Assembly (NCBI RefSeq): GCF_028877475.1
Contig: NZ_CP113527.1
Location: 3,031,501 to 3,095,500 of the forward strand
DNA length: 64,000 nt
From: Lysinibacillus irui
GTDB lineage: Bacteria; Bacillota; Bacilli; Bacillales_A; Planococcaceae
Direction: 5' to 3'
Shown piece after piece: positions 45,664 to 55,779 of this stretch. The translations under genes and the position numbers were made by a program. The first letter of the stretch is position 1. The number at the start of each line of letters is the position of its first letter. The notes under the pieces are model-generated. The model did not search any database. It saw only the letters and a program-made list of their open reading frames with translations, and was not told the DNA's origin.

Positions 45664-46494
45664 ATGACAAGGAAAATAATTGTTGTCGTTTTTGTTTATA
45701 TAGTTCTGTTCACTTATCCTTTTCCCATCCATGGATACCAAGAACAGAAAATACCCGTTCTTATGTACCACCATTTAGCGGAGAATATAAACAACAATAC
45801 AGTTATTTCACCCAATAATTTTGAAAATCAAATAAAAGCACTTAAAGCAGAGGGTTATCATGCTATTTCAGTGCAAGAATTGTACGATTACTTCAATAAT
45901 CACATAAAACTACCTGAAAAGCCTATATTGATTACATTCGATGATGGCTATCTCAGCAATTACGAAAAAGCCTATCCTATTTTGAAAAAGTATGACATGC
46001 ATGCAGAAATCTTTGTGATTGCAAGCCGGATTGTTCATACAAAGAATGACTACCCAAAGGAAATTGCCAAGATGAATTGGGATCAATTAAATGAAATGCA
46101 AGATTATATAACCATTCAAAGCCATACATGGGACTCTCATTATAAATTAACTTCAAAAAATGGAAGAGTATATGGGGCAATTTACGGTCCAAGCTATATA
46201 AATGGACAACTAGAAAGTCAGCAACAATTCGAAGAAAGAGTTCGTCATGATTTACTTTACTCAAGACAAATAATTAAAGAAAAATTAGGCTATGAGCCTA
46301 TCGCTATTAGCTATCCGTACGGTAATCAATCTCCAGCTACCATTCAAATAGTAAAGGAGGCTGGTTTTAAAATGGGCTTTGTGATTCAAAATAAAAGTGT
46401 CAGAATGGGCGATGATTTATTTACGCTAAGTAGAATAACTGTAAATGGACATGATACAGGTCCTGAGTTAATTCATAAATTAACTACGCAATGA
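45664..46494 (+). CDS. Secreted polysaccharide deacetylase
   Basis: 276-aa NodB-homology enzyme. A signal peptide covers about residues 1-24. Conserved motifs are VLMYHHLAEN, TFDDGYLSNY (catalytic and metal aspartates, about residue 92), IQSHTWDSHYKL (metal histidines, about 154-165) and SYPYGNQS. The layout resembles IcaB/PgaB-type poly-N-acetylglucosamine deacetylases and other extracellular deacetylases; the substrate (peptidoglycan or exopolysaccharide) is not settled. The plus-strand gene stands alone with a terminator shared with yajC. It breaks the Bacillus order, so it may be an insertion. Confidence 0.88.
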   Translation: MTRKIIVVVFVYIVLFTYPFPIHGYQEQKIPVLMYHHLAENINNNTVISPNNFENQIKALKAEGYHAISVQELYDYFNNHIKLPEKPILITFDDGYLSNYEKAYPILKKYDMHAEIFVIASRIVHTKNDYPKEIAKMNWDQLNEMQDYITIQSHTWDSHYKLTSKNGRVYGAIYGPSYINGQLESQQQFEERVRHDLLYSRQIIKEKLGYEPIAISYPYGNQSPATIQIVKEAGFKMGFVIQNKSVRMGDDLFTLSRITVNGHDTGPELIHKLTTQ

Positions 46495-46549
46495 AATAAT
46501 ACGAAGAAAGCAGGAAGGTTCGGCGTCCCTTCTGCTTTCCAATTATAAG

Positions 46550-46593
46550 AAAAGGCTTACAACATAGCTATTGCCTATTGTAAGCCTTTTTCT
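46550..46593. terminator. Terminator between deacetylase and yajC
   Basis: AAAAGGCTTACAA (46551-46563) and TTGTAAGCCTTTTT (46578-46591) arms with a T run on the plus strand. A second stem GAAAGCAGGAAGG/CCCTTCTGCTTTC lies just before it (46505-46539). Confidence 0.85.
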
Positions 46594-46607
46594 TTAATTA
46601 CTTATTG

Positions 46608-46874
46608 TCATTGATTTTCATTGACAACTCGTCCAATTGCCTGACGGTCAAATTTCACACGTACATTGTCAGCAATTTTTAATGTCACTGCAGTGTCCTC
46701 AATTGCATCGATGACACCATGTAGACCACCAATTGTAATGACTTTATCTCCACGTTGCAAACTATTTTGCATATTTTGAGTTTGCTGCTGTCTTTTTTTA
46801 GCTGGACGGATTAAGATAAACCACATTGCAACGAACATTAATAATATTGGTGCTAATCCTATTAATTGATCCAT
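46608..46874 (-). CDS. yajC: Preprotein translocase subunit YajC
   Basis: 88-aa single-pass membrane protein of the SecDF-YajC complex. The N-terminal helix is LAPILLMFVAMWFILIRP (about residues 6-23), followed by the cytosolic RPAKKRQQQTQ and GDKVITIGGLHG signature. Start 46874 (MDQLIGLAP) is the family start; the longer frame adds an unrelated tail. It is first in the minus-strand run leading to tgt-queA-ruvBA in mirrored order, as in Bacillus subtilis. Confidence 0.93.
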   Translation of the reverse strand: MDQLIGLAPILLMFVAMWFILIRPAKKRQQQTQNMQNSLQRGDKVITIGGLHGVIDAIEDTAVTLKIADNVRVKFDRQAIGRVVNENQ

Positions 46875-47086
46875 ACTACATCTTGCCCCCTTTCTAAATC
46901 TCACTTTTTTAGTATAGACTATTCCACCTGCAAAAAGCGATGGACATGCCCAAAAATTTTCTCAATTACTAATATTTTTTCTATGATTGACAATATTTTG
47001 CTAGAAATATTCACTTTTTACAAAGTTTTGAATAACTTTTCCTAACTATAGCTCTTAGTTGACGTTATTACGCCAAAGCGAATTAC

Positions 47087-48250
<1,164 letters not shown>

Positions 48251-48289
48251 TTATCTGAAGTAAAAACAGTACTTCGATTTAATCCCCGA

Positions 48290-49330
48290 TTATTTTTTCG
48301 GACGTATAAACATCGCATCCCCAAAACTGAAGAAGCGATATTTTTCCTCTACAGCTTGTTGATAGGCGCTTAAAATGGTTTCGCGTGTGGCTAGTGTACT
48401 AACAAGCATGACAAGCGTTGATTTTGGTAAATGGAAATTGGTAATTAACCCATCTACCACCGTGAAGTTGTAGCCCGGATAAATGAAAATTGATGTCCAA
48501 CCCTGTTCAGCCCGCACTTCGCCATCGTATTTAGAGCCAATCGTTTCTAATGTTCGTGTAGAGGTTGTCCCAACAGCTATTACCTTACCACCGTTACGCT
48601 TTACACGATTAATTGTGTCTGCTGCTTGTTCGGTAACACTATAAAATTCAGCATGCATTTCATGGTTTTCAATTGAATCTACACTCACTGGACGGAAAGT
48701 ACCAAGTCCTACATGTAATGTGATAAAGACTACTTCTACACCTTTAGCTTTCACTTGCTCTAATAATTGCTCTGTCCAATGCAGTCCTGCTGTAGGCGCT
48801 GCAGCTGAGCCACGTTCTTTGGCATAAACTGTTTGGTAACGATCCTTGTCCCCTAGTTTTTCACGAATATATGGAGGCAACGGCATCTCACCAAGCTGTT
48901 CTAATATTTCATAAAAGATTCCATCGTAATGAAATTCAAATGTACGTCCGCCATGTTCAAGCTCACCCGTACAAGTCGCTGACAATAAACCATCTCCAAA
49001 TGTGATAGTTGTCCCTACCTTTACACGCTTCGCTGGTTTTACAAGTGTTTCCCACTCATCTGTACCAGCTAATTGCTTCAATAGCAATACTTCTATATGT
49101 GCACCTGTTTCTTCTTTGACGCCCATTAAGCGAGCAGGTAAGACTCTTGTATCATTTAATACAAGACAGTCTCCTGCATGTAGCTCATCTAAAATATGAG
49201 CAAAATGGTGGTGCTCTACTTTATTGGAACCAGGTGTTACGACCATTAATCGACTTGCTGTACGATCGGCTAATGGTGTTTGGGCAATGAGCTCCTCTGG
49301 TAATTCAAAATCAAAATCTTCTACACGCAT
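48290..49330 (-). CDS. queA: S-adenosylmethionine:tRNA ribosyltransferase-isomerase
   Basis: 346-aa enzyme that adds the ribosyl unit of SAM to preQ1-tRNA, giving epoxyqueuosine. The N-terminus [19 protein letters not shown], the [14 protein letters not shown] segment, the [14 protein letters not shown] motif and the C-terminal FSFGDAMFI are all typical. It follows ruvB by 18 bp and precedes tgt. Confidence 0.97.
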   Translation of the reverse strand: MRVEDFDFELPEELIAQTPLADRTASRLMVVTPGSNKVEHHHFAHILDELHAGDCLVLNDTRVLPARLMGVKEETGAHIEVLLLKQLAGTDEWETLVKPAKRVKVGTTITFGDGLLSATCTGELEHGGRTFEFHYDGIFYEILEQLGEMPLPPYIREKLGDKDRYQTVYAKERGSAAAPTAGLHWTEQLLEQVKAKGVEVVFITLHVGLGTFRPVSVDSIENHEMHAEFYSVTEQAADTINRVKRNGGKVIAVGTTSTRTLETIGSKYDGEVRAEQGWTSIFIYPGYNFTVVDGLITNFHLPKSTLVMLVSTLATRETILSAYQQAVEEKYRFFSFGDAMFIRPKK

Positions 49331-49348
49331 GAAAAAAACTTCCTTCTA

Positions 49349-50353
49349 TTATGTTTGTTGGGGATATTCATATCCAAAATGTTCGTAAGCTAAATGTGTG
49401 GCTACTCTTCCACGTGGTGTACGCTGAATTAGGCCAATTTGCATCAAATAGGGCTCATATACATCCTCTATCGTAACCCTTTCCTCACCAATTGATGCAG
49501 CAAGTGTATCTAAGCCCACTGGACCTCCTCGGAAGCGCTCAATCATGTTCGTGACAAGTTTATGATCAATATGATCAAGACCCCTAGGATCGACTTGTAA
49601 CAGTTCTAGCGCTTGCTGTGCAAGTCCCTCCGTTATCATACCATCTCCAAGCACTTGTGCATAATCTCGCACTCGTTTCAATAGACGATTGGCTATTCGG
49701 GGGGTTCCACGTGAACGCCTCGCCATTTCCATTGCCGCTACTTGCTCAATTTCCACTTCAAATAAATGAGCACTGCGCACCACAATTTCTGCAAGAGAAC
49801 GATCATCGTAATATTCTAATCGTAGTAAAACTCCAAAACGGTCTCTTAGAGGGGCAGATAAGGCGCCAGCTCTTGTTGTAGCACCTACAAGGGTAAAGGG
49901 AGGTAAATCAAGTCGAACTGAACGTGCTTCTGGACCTTTCCCAACCACAATATCTAAACAGAAGTCCTCCATTGCTGGATATAACACTTCTTCAATGGCA
50001 CGGGGGAGTCGATGAATTTCATCAATAAATAAAACGTCCCCAGGCTCTAGTGAACTTAAAATAGCTGCTAAATCTCCTGGACGCTCAATCGCTGGTCCAC
50101 TTGTCATACGGACATTGACATTCATCTCATTCGCGATAACAGCAGCTAATGTCGTTTTCCCAAGTCCTGGAGGCCCATATAACAGCACATGATCTAAACT
50201 TTCTTGGCGAAGCTTTGCTGCTTCAATGAATATTTGTAAATTTTCCTTTACTTTATGCTGCCCAATATACTGTGCTAGTCTTTGTGGGCGTAAAGATAAT
50301 TCAAATTGCTCATCATAGCTTCCTGCCTCACTTGCCATCATACGTTCAGACAT
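49349..50353 (-). CDS. ruvB: Holliday junction branch-migration ATPase RuvB
   Basis: 334-aa AAA+ motor. Walker [12 protein letters not shown] is at about residues 61-71, Walker [11 protein letters not shown] follows near 108, sensor ATTRAG near 155, and a C-terminal winged helix contains [13 protein letters not shown]. It forms hexamers driven by RuvA. It lies 18 bp after ruvA. Confidence 0.97.
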   Translation of the reverse strand: MSERMMASEAGSYDEQFELSLRPQRLAQYIGQHKVKENLQIFIEAAKLRQESLDHVLLYGPPGLGKTTLAAVIANEMNVNVRMTSGPAIERPGDLAAILSSLEPGDVLFIDEIHRLPRAIEEVLYPAMEDFCLDIVVGKGPEARSVRLDLPPFTLVGATTRAGALSAPLRDRFGVLLRLEYYDDRSLAEIVVRSAHLFEVEIEQVAAMEMARRSRGTPRIANRLLKRVRDYAQVLGDGMITEGLAQQALELLQVDPRGLDHIDHKLVTNMIERFRGGPVGLDTLAASIGEERVTIEDVYEPYLMQIGLIQRTPRGRVATHLAYEHFGYEYPQQT

Positions 50354-50371
50354 GTACCTTCCCTCCTTTTC

Positions 50372-50992
50372 TTATTTTAATTTTAACAGTAGTTGCAGTG
50401 CTTGTTTCATAAAGGCATCTGTCGTCTCAAGCTTGTCATTATCCTCAAGCTGTGGTCGAATTTTTTCGAGCTCCTTTTCAGAATAACCAAGTGCCATTAA
50501 GGCAAGTATGGCTTCTTCTAGTTCATGTTTATAAGGATTGACACCAAATAACGGTAGCTCATCTTCTGTACTAGGTAACTCTATTGTATCTAATAGAGAG
50601 CCTAGCTTACCTTTTAAATCTAGTATCATTTGACGAGCTGTTTTCTTCCCTACTCCAGGGAACTTTACTAAAAACGCCTCGTCTTCCCGTTCAATCGCAC
50701 TAATAACCTGTTGCGGGTTGCCTGTAGCTAGAATAGCTAGAGCCCCCTTTGGTCCTATACCAGATACTAAAATTAGCTTTCTAAACAGTTCTCGTTGATC
50801 TAGATTAGGGAAACCATATAAAACCTGTGCATCTTCTCGAACATGCAAATGAACGTATATCTGTTGTTCAAGAGCAGATGCTCGAAACGCAAACGGGTTA
50901 GGGGTATTAAGTTGCCAGCCAATACCCTGTTGTTCAAGTACAATATATTCTGGTGTAATACGAGTAATTTGTCCTTTTAAATAATCATACAT
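50372..50992 (-). CDS. ruvA: Holliday junction DNA helicase subunit RuvA
   Basis: 206-aa junction-binding subunit. The N-terminal OB fold starts MYDYLKGQITRITPEYIVLE. Tandem helix-hairpin-helix motifs (VSGIGPKGALAIL; FPGVGKKTARQMILDLK) lie at about residues 72-125, and the C-terminal RuvB-binding domain ends ALQLLLKLK. Start 50992 has GAGGG seven bases upstream; an extended frame adds a non-homologous tail. Confidence 0.95.
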   Translation of the reverse strand: MYDYLKGQITRITPEYIVLEQQGIGWQLNTPNPFAFRASALEQQIYVHLHVREDAQVLYGFPNLDQRELFRKLILVSGIGPKGALAILATGNPQQVISAIEREDEAFLVKFPGVGKKTARQMILDLKGKLGSLLDTIELPSTEDELPLFGVNPYKHELEEAILALMALGYSEKELEKIRPQLEDNDKLETTDAFMKQALQLLLKLK

Positions 50993-51081
50993 CCATAATC
51001 CCTCACAATCATCGTCTTCGATTATAGCATATAGCGAACGAATGCTCGACAAAAAGTAGTATGAAAAGCGTTGCTCTCAGA

Positions 51082-51111
51082 CAAAAATGACCGCCAAATG
51101 ACGGTCATTTC
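51082..51111 (-). terminator. Terminator of safA/CotS-like unit
   Basis: AAATGACCG (51085-51093) and CGGTCATTT (51102-51110) with TTTTT on the minus strand; the stem overlaps the stop codon of the CotS-like gene. Confidence 0.85.
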
Positions 51112-51884
51112 TTGACAAATCTATCAATATCGTACCACAGTTTTGGCCAATAGGTGAGGGCTCGTTTTGTAAATGGCACTAAATAATCTAAAAATACTAG
51201 CTGTTGCTCTAATGGTAAATCCACTGCAAAAAGCCATTCACGTAATAATTCATTCGGATATTTCAAACGATGGAGCTTTCTTTTATCCAATCGCTTCAGC
51301 TCCGGTAATTCAGCAAAAACCTTTGCAAGGTCATAATCGACAGCTGGTAATACCCGATGCAACCATAAAATATATTCATCATCCGCTTCTCCAAGATGTG
51401 CTAAATCAAAATCAATTAAACGCAATTGTCCATCAGAGCACCATAAAAAATTATGATGGACAACATCCCCATGTAAGAGTGTGATGTCTTTTTCTGGTAC
51501 ATCCTCTAGTGCAATCAATTGTAGCGATTTATCGCTGTAGTGCAAAATTTGATCTATTTCTTCTTTTGTTAGAAATGCTCGAAACTCATTTCTTCTACTT
51601 TTAAAACGCATATGACGCATTTGCCACTTTAAAAGTTGTGAGTAGGTATGCAAGCCTGGCACTCGCTGCCAAGCAATTTTTTTATGTGTATCATGTAAAG
51701 CAATTAATAATTTAAGAGATTCCTTACGATCCTTTTTATGTGCAAAGTTAGCGCCATGACTTCCCTCTTGCCAAACTTGCACAATTAATTGCTCATCATC
51801 GCTTTGGACTATTGGTAAAATGAGAGAAGGCTCCAATCTTCCTAACTGGCGATGAATAGCTCTCACCTTCTCCGCAATTTCCAC
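51105..51884 (-). CDS. CotS/YsxE-like kinase-fold spore protein with disrupted 5' end
   Basis: From the first canonical start (GTG at 51884, no ribosome site) this is 259 aa of an aminoglycoside-phosphotransferase/CotS-type fold. The C-lobe has LLHGDVVHHNFLW (catalytic loop, about residues 133-145) and LRLIDFDLAHLGEADDEY (metal aspartate). The N-lobe is short, yet the open frame continues upstream to 51989 and encodes what looks like its missing start (VEEVKPNIWKYKY, FVKRAKQ) without any ATG, GTG or TTG. An ATG at 51979, overlapping the safA stop, would read into this frame if the A5 tract at 51970 had one more A. So it is frameshifted, slippage-dependent or mis-sequenced. It follows safA and probably belongs to the spore coat. 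Confidence 0.7.
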   Translation of the reverse strand: MEIAEKVRAIHRQLGRLEPSLILPIVQSDDEQLIVQVWQEGSHGANFAHKKDRKESLKLLIALHDTHKKIAWQRVPGLHTYSQLLKWQMRHMRFKSRRNEFRAFLTKEEIDQILHYSDKSLQLIALEDVPEKDITLLHGDVVHHNFLWCSDGQLRLIDFDLAHLGEADDEYILWLHRVLPAVDYDLAKVFAELPELKRLDKRKLHRLKYPNELLREWLFAVDLPLEQQLVFLDYLVPFTKRALTYWPKLWYDIDRFVKK

Positions 51885-51972
51885 TTGCTTTGCTCGTTTA
51901 ACAAAATAATTATTCGATTGATACTTATATTTCCAAATATTTGGCTTTACCTCTTCTACTATATACGCTTTT

Positions 51973-53070
51973 TCACCATCGATAAGGCGTCATCCCGCCT
52001 GGGAAATAGTGCGGTGACATCCATGGTCCTGCTCCTGATGGGCACGGCGGTTGACATTGGCAAGGATCCATTTGCCAATTAGGCATCATCATTGGTTGGT
52101 TATGACAACCACAGTCTGGCATTGGCATTGGTTTTGTACCACAGCCACAAGATTGACCCATATTCATGTCTGGCATTGGCATTGGCATCGGCATTGGTTG
52201 GCTACCACAACCACAAGATTGGCCCATATTCATATCAGGCATCCCCATATTCATATTAGGCATCATATCAAATTGTGGTTTCATTTGCTCATTATGAGTA
52301 GGGAAAAACGGTGACGTAGATTCTAAAAAGTCTTCCATCCCCCCAACCTTATGATCTGGCATATCATAGGACATCGGTGGCTGTGGCATCGCATAATGCT
52401 CTACCTGTGGCTGCATCTGCATTGGCCACCACATTTGATGATGATAAATCGGCTGGTGACAACTTGAGCAATGTGGTACAACAGGCATTTGTGGCATGAT
52501 ATGCATTGGTGGCTGTGGTGCTGGTTGTGGCACGGGCATTGGCTTTGGTTTTGCTACTGGTGGTGGTGGCGGTGTAGGTGCTGGCGGCGGAGGTGGCTGT
52601 ATTTGTACGGGTGGTGGAGTAACAGTTTGTTCTACTTGTGGCATTACCACTTGTTGGTGCCAATTCATTTCCACAGGCTGCGGTACCCACATCGGTTGTT
52701 GGGGCATCTGCATTGGCATTGGCATTGGTATTGGTATTGGAATCATTTGTGGTTCTGGCATTGGCATAGGAGCTGGTGGTGGTGGTACAATCGGCGGTGG
52801 CGGTGGCATCGGTCGTTGTACCTCCTTTTTAGGGCTTTCCTTTGTCGGTGTCTCCTTATGCACTTGTGTTTCCTTTTTCGGCATTTCTTTATGTGAATCT
52901 CTATGCGGCTCTTTGTTTATTTTTTCAGGCAATATAATCTCCATGCCTGGAACAATATAGTCTGGGTTGGCAAGATGGACATTGAGCCGCTTCAAATCTT
53001 CAAACGAAATGCCGTACTCTTTCGCAATCTTCCACAATGTGTCTCCCTTTTGAACAATATGAATACGCAA
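51973..53070 (-). CDS. safA: SafA-like LysM spore morphogenetic protein
   Basis: 365-aa spore coat/cortex interface protein. One LysM domain is at residues 1-50 (RIHIVQKGDTLWKIAKEYG; NPDYIVPGMEIILP), which would bind cortex peptidoglycan. A charged linker (about 52-85) leads to a long Pro/Met/Gln-rich region, then repeated MPDMNMGQSCGCG units near residues 280-330 and a Cys-rich end. Start is TTG at 53070, with GGGAGG six bases upstream and the RIHIVQKGD start seen in SafA; the longer frame adds a lysine-rich tail. It is divergent from niaR, as in Bacillus subtilis where safA lies in the nad region. Confidence 0.88.
   Translation of the reverse strand: MRIHIVQKGDTLWKIAKEYGISFEDLKRLNVHLANPDYIVPGMEIILPEKINKEPHRDSHKEMPKKETQVHKETPTKESPKKEVQRPMPPPPPIVPPPPAPMPMPEPQMIPIPIPMPMPMQMPQQPMWVPQPVEMNWHQQVVMPQVEQTVTPPPVQIQPPPPPAPTPPPPPVAKPKPMPVPQPAPQPPMHIMPQMPVVPHCSSCHQPIYHHQMWWPMQMQPQVEHYAMPQPPMSYDMPDHKVGGMEDFLESTSPFFPTHNEQMKPQFDMMPNMNMGMPDMNMGQSCGCGSQPMPMPMPMPDMNMGQSCGCGTKPMPMPDCGCHNQPMMMPNWQMDPCQCQPPCPSGAGPWMSPHYFPGGMTPYRW
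52137..52241. repeat. Tandem coding repeats in safA (MPDMNMGQSCGCG units)
   Basis: Two copies of a segment encoding MPDMNMGQSCGCG (about 52141-52178 and 52202-52241) are separated by a GGCATTGGCATTGG-type PM repeat. Related Met-Pro hexanucleotide repeats recur near 52700-52760. Such simple repeats can change length by slippage. Confidence 0.8.
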
Positions 53071-53211
53071 TTTTTTCCTCCCTTCCTCTCTACGTATCAT
53101 ATGTTCAATGTTTCATTTGGATACAAAAATTTCAGCAAGTTAGAAATGCTTCATGGTACACTTAATCATAAGGAATGCGGATTCCTTTACTATGAGCAGA
53201 GGTGAACTCTT

Positions 53212-53745
53212 ATGAAAAAAATGTTAGGCGAAGAACGCCGACTGCAACTATTAACACAATTAAAAAAAAGTAAAACTCCTATAACTGGGACAGACTTGGC
53301 TAAGTTTGCTAATGTTTCTAGACAAGTGATCGTCAATGATATGACTTTATTAAAGGCAAGAAATGAGCCCATTATTGCAACGAGTCAGGGCTACCTTTAT
53401 ATGCATCAGGAACATTTACAGCAAACTGTTGAACGCACTCTCCCTTGTTTGCATACCTCTGATCAAACAGAAGATGAATTAATGACGATTGTTGATTGTG
53501 GTGGTACAGTGAAAAATGTCATTGTCGAGCACCCAATATACGGAGAACTCATAGCATCGATTATGGTATCTAACCGTCATGAAGTGAAACAATTTATAGA
53601 ACGTGTTAACGAAACACAGGCAAATTATTTATCAGCTCTCACAGGCGGCATTCATTTGCATGTTATTACTGCACCTTCTGTTGAGGTATTAACTTTGATT
53701 GAACAAGCTCTAGAAAAAAAGGGATACTTAGTGCAAGATCAATAA
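53212..53745 (+). CDS. niaR: Niacin-responsive transcriptional repressor NiaR (YrxA)
   Basis: 177-aa repressor of NAD biosynthesis and niacin uptake genes. An N-terminal HTH_11 winged helix (RLQLLTQLKKSKTPITGTDLA; VSRQVIVNDMTLLKARN) is followed by the 3H domain with its three conserved histidines in VEHPIYGEL, VSNRHEV and GGIHLHVI, which bind metal and nicotinic acid. AGAGGTGA precedes the ATG. Divergent from safA; the nadABC genes usually nearby are absent from this window. Confidence 0.92.
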   Translation: MKKMLGEERRLQLLTQLKKSKTPITGTDLAKFANVSRQVIVNDMTLLKARNEPIIATSQGYLYMHQEHLQQTVERTLPCLHTSDQTEDELMTIVDCGGTVKNVIVEHPIYGELIASIMVSNRHEVKQFIERVNETQANYLSALTGGIHLHVITAPSVEVLTLIEQALEKKGYLVQDQ

Positions 53746-53747
53746 AT

Positions 53748-53794
53748 AAAAAAGCACCGTCTGGGATATCATGTCAAACGGTGCTTTGTGTTTT
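53748..53794 (+). terminator. Terminator after niaR
   Basis: AAGCACCGT (53752-53760) and ACGGTGCTT (53778-53786) arms, followed by a T-rich stretch. Confidence 0.82.
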
Positions 53795-53840
53795 ATTGTA
53801 GGTATAGTCTAGCCTTCTCTCCGCGGGTACCCCCATCATA

Positions 53841-54233
53841 TTAGGAGAGGAATCTTTGTCGTTGAGAAGGTGTTGGCAAAAGACATTCACTTTTCTGACC
53901 GAATAAACGATAGCGATATTTGGCAAATAGGCGGTATAGCGCATTGCGTATAAATGGTGGCACGAGGATGAAAAGATACAAGCAAGGCCACAGCCTATCT
54001 AATTTCTTACATATTTTTAGAGCAGCTGTTGATTCAAAAAAAACTTGCCCATGTTCAATAAGAATCACACTATCTATATTCTTTGAAATATTGAACTGCG
54101 CTAGTAGGTTTTGGCCAAAATCACTTTGAAGTGAGGCAAATTGAAAATAGCCAGCTTGATCACGCTTAATAATAAATTGAACCGTGCTATCACAAAAATT
54201 ACAGACACCATCAAATAAAATGATCCCACCCAT
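53841..54233 (-). CDS. Thiol-disulfide oxidoreductase DCC family protein (DUF393)
   Basis: 130-aa protein with the DxxCxxC motif ILFDGVCNFCDSTV at about residues 4-17 and the family tail RNALYRLFAKYRYRLFG. Members such as YuxK have a thioredoxin-like fold; physiological substrates are unknown. Start is ATG 54233, with GGAGG eight bases upstream; the frame could also begin at the preceding GTG. It lies 19 bp after pheA on the same strand, so it may be co-transcribed. Confidence 0.88.
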   Translation of the reverse strand: MGGIILFDGVCNFCDSTVQFIIKRDQAGYFQFASLQSDFGQNLLAQFNISKNIDSVILIEHGQVFFESTAALKICKKLDRLWPCLYLFILVPPFIRNALYRLFAKYRYRLFGQKSECLLPTPSQRQRFLS

Positions 54234-54251
54234 CACATTTCCTCCTTATCG

Positions 54252-55133
54252 TTACTCTGCATCGTCTGAAGTTAAATAAGTAAAGTAGGTACCCAGTGAC
54301 TTGACCTTACAGCCTAGGGCAGCAAGCTCTTCCATTGCCCCACGCATCATCGGTTCTTTTTCATCTGCTAATACATCAATCATGAAGAAATAATCGCCTA
54401 AACCTGTTTTAAGTGGACGTGATTCAATTTTACTTAAATTCAGTTGACGCCAGGCAAAAACAGAAAGCACCTGATGTAACGCCCCTGAACGATCAGTCGG
54501 CAATGTTATCATAAATGTCGTTTTTGCTTGCCCCTCTGATAGCTCTTGTGGCAAGCGTTTATTTTGTTTAGACAATACAAAGAAGCGTGTATGGTTAAAA
54601 TGGAAATCATGGATATTCGACTCCACTATTTCAAGGCCATACTTTTCCGCTGCCGCCGCATTACCGACTGCCGCTATACATTCTTCTGGGTTTTCAGATA
54701 CATATTTTGCTGCAGCTGCAGTTGAAGTAGTTTGATGTAATGGTACATGACTGAAACGATAAAATAAATATTTATGACATTGTGCAAGCGCATGAGGATG
54801 GGAATAGACACCCTCGATCGATTGCCAATGATCCTTCTGCGCTTTATTGACCATTAAATGTTGCTGGATTTTAAGGAGTAATTCACCAGTCACATACAGT
54901 GTTGCCTCATGGAATAAGTAATCTAATGTTAACGTTACAGAACCTTCTAAGGCATTTTCTAAAGGTACGACAGCTAAATCAACCTTTCCCTCTGCGACAG
55001 CCTCAATACATTCTGGAATCGTTGCGCATGGTATAAGCCACTCATTTGGAAAAGTAGCCTTTGTTGCTAAGTATGTAAATGATGCTTCTGGTCCTAAATA
55101 GGCAATTCGATTTTCCCATTGTTGCTTTGTCAT
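54252..55133 (-). CDS. pheA: Prephenate dehydratase
   Basis: 293-aa enzyme: prephenate to phenylpyruvate, the phenylalanine-specific step. N-terminal YLGPEASFTYLAT, the catalytic stretch TTSTAAAAKYVSENPEECIAAVGN (about residues 135-160) and a C-terminal ACT regulatory domain with the Phe-binding IESRPLKTGLGDYFF motif are intact, so feedback inhibition by Phe is expected. Start 55133 has AAAGGAGG nine bases upstream. The 166-bp gap to pheB holds a strong hairpin. Confidence 0.95.
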   Translation of the reverse strand: MTKQQWENRIAYLGPEASFTYLATKATFPNEWLIPCATIPECIEAVAEGKVDLAVVPLENALEGSVTLTLDYLFHEATLYVTGELLLKIQQHLMVNKAQKDHWQSIEGVYSHPHALAQCHKYLFYRFSHVPLHQTTSTAAAAKYVSENPEECIAAVGNAAAAEKYGLEIVESNIHDFHFNHTRFFVLSKQNKRLPQELSEGQAKTTFMITLPTDRSGALHQVLSVFAWRQLNLSKIESRPLKTGLGDYFFMIDVLADEKEPMMRGAMEELAALGCKVKSLGTYFTYLTSDDAE

Positions 55134-55159
55134 TGCAAATACCTCCTTTATGGCACAAT

Positions 55160-55203
55160 AAGGAGCAGTCCCTCCTGTGCAATCACTGTTGGGACAGCTC
55201 CTT
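55160..55203 (-). promoter_or_regulatory. Strong hairpin upstream of pheA
   Basis: AAGGAGCAGTCCC (55160-55172) and GGGACAGCTCCTT (55191-55203) pair at 12 of 13 positions around an 18-nt loop. It ends about 11 bases before the pheA ribosome site, and no T run follows. It may be an attenuator, an mRNA-processing site or a pheB-end stabiliser. Confidence 0.55.
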
Positions 55204-55299
55204 ATTTGAGCTTTGTTATCGTATTTTTTACCTATAGACTTATTCAATACGATAATTGTCATTTTTATCAAAAATTAAAGGCTTTGAACACTACAATAC

Positions 55300-55755
55300 T
55301 TATAATGCACCAGAACTAATCACTTCTGCTGATTCAACAAAATCTAAGCGTTTTAATTGCTGGATGAGATCATCAAGGTCACAGGTCATGCTCGTTACAT
55401 CCAATGATAATGTAACATTAGCACGACCCTGAATAGGGATTGTTTGATGAATTGTCAATACATTACAATGTGTAATGGTCACCGTTTCTAAAAGCTTGGC
55501 AAGTGTTCCTTTTCTATCTTGAAGCTGTAAAAAGACTGTTAAAATGCGTTCCTGCACAATTGAATGAAAAGGAAAAACCGCATCACGATATTTGTAAAAC
55601 GCACTTCGCGATAAATCCACCTGCTTTACCGCATCCCAAATGGAGGATACTGAACCACTTGATAGTAGGTGTTTCGCCTCCAAAGTTTTTTGCATTGCAT
55701 CCGTTAAAACATCCTCACGAACTAAATAATATCGCTGATTCGCAACATTCTTCAT
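55300..55755 (-). CDS. pheB: ACT domain-containing protein PheB
   Basis: 151-aa protein. An N-terminal helical, DNA-binding-like region (YYLVREDVLTDAMQKTLEAKHLL; LSRSAFYKYRDAVFPF) is followed by a C-terminal ACT domain (LTVFLQLQDRKGTLAKLLE, about residue 70 onward) that should bind an amino acid. PheB lies between obg and pheA in Bacillus and is sometimes annotated as chorismate mutase, though its activity is unclear. Start 55755 has GGGGGAAG upstream and matches the usual length. It begins 25 bp after obg. Confidence 0.9.
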   Translation of the reverse strand: MKNVANQRYYLVREDVLTDAMQKTLEAKHLLSSGSVSSIWDAVKQVDLSRSAFYKYRDAVFPFHSIVQERILTVFLQLQDRKGTLAKLLETVTITHCNVLTIHQTIPIQGRANVTLSLDVTSMTCDLDDLIQQLKRLDFVESAEVISSGAL

Positions 55756-55779
55756 ACGCTTCCCCCTAAAACTCATGTC

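Noticed and set aside
52364-52690. 108-codon minus-strand frame rich in Thr/Asn/Ala
   Set aside because: Out-of-frame reading of the safA repeat region on the same strand.
52471-52960. Two overlapping plus-strand frames of 141 and 154 codons, rich in Trp or Gly/Cys
   Set aside because: They are antisense translations of the safA Met/Pro repeats; composition mirrors the repeat and no start signal is present.
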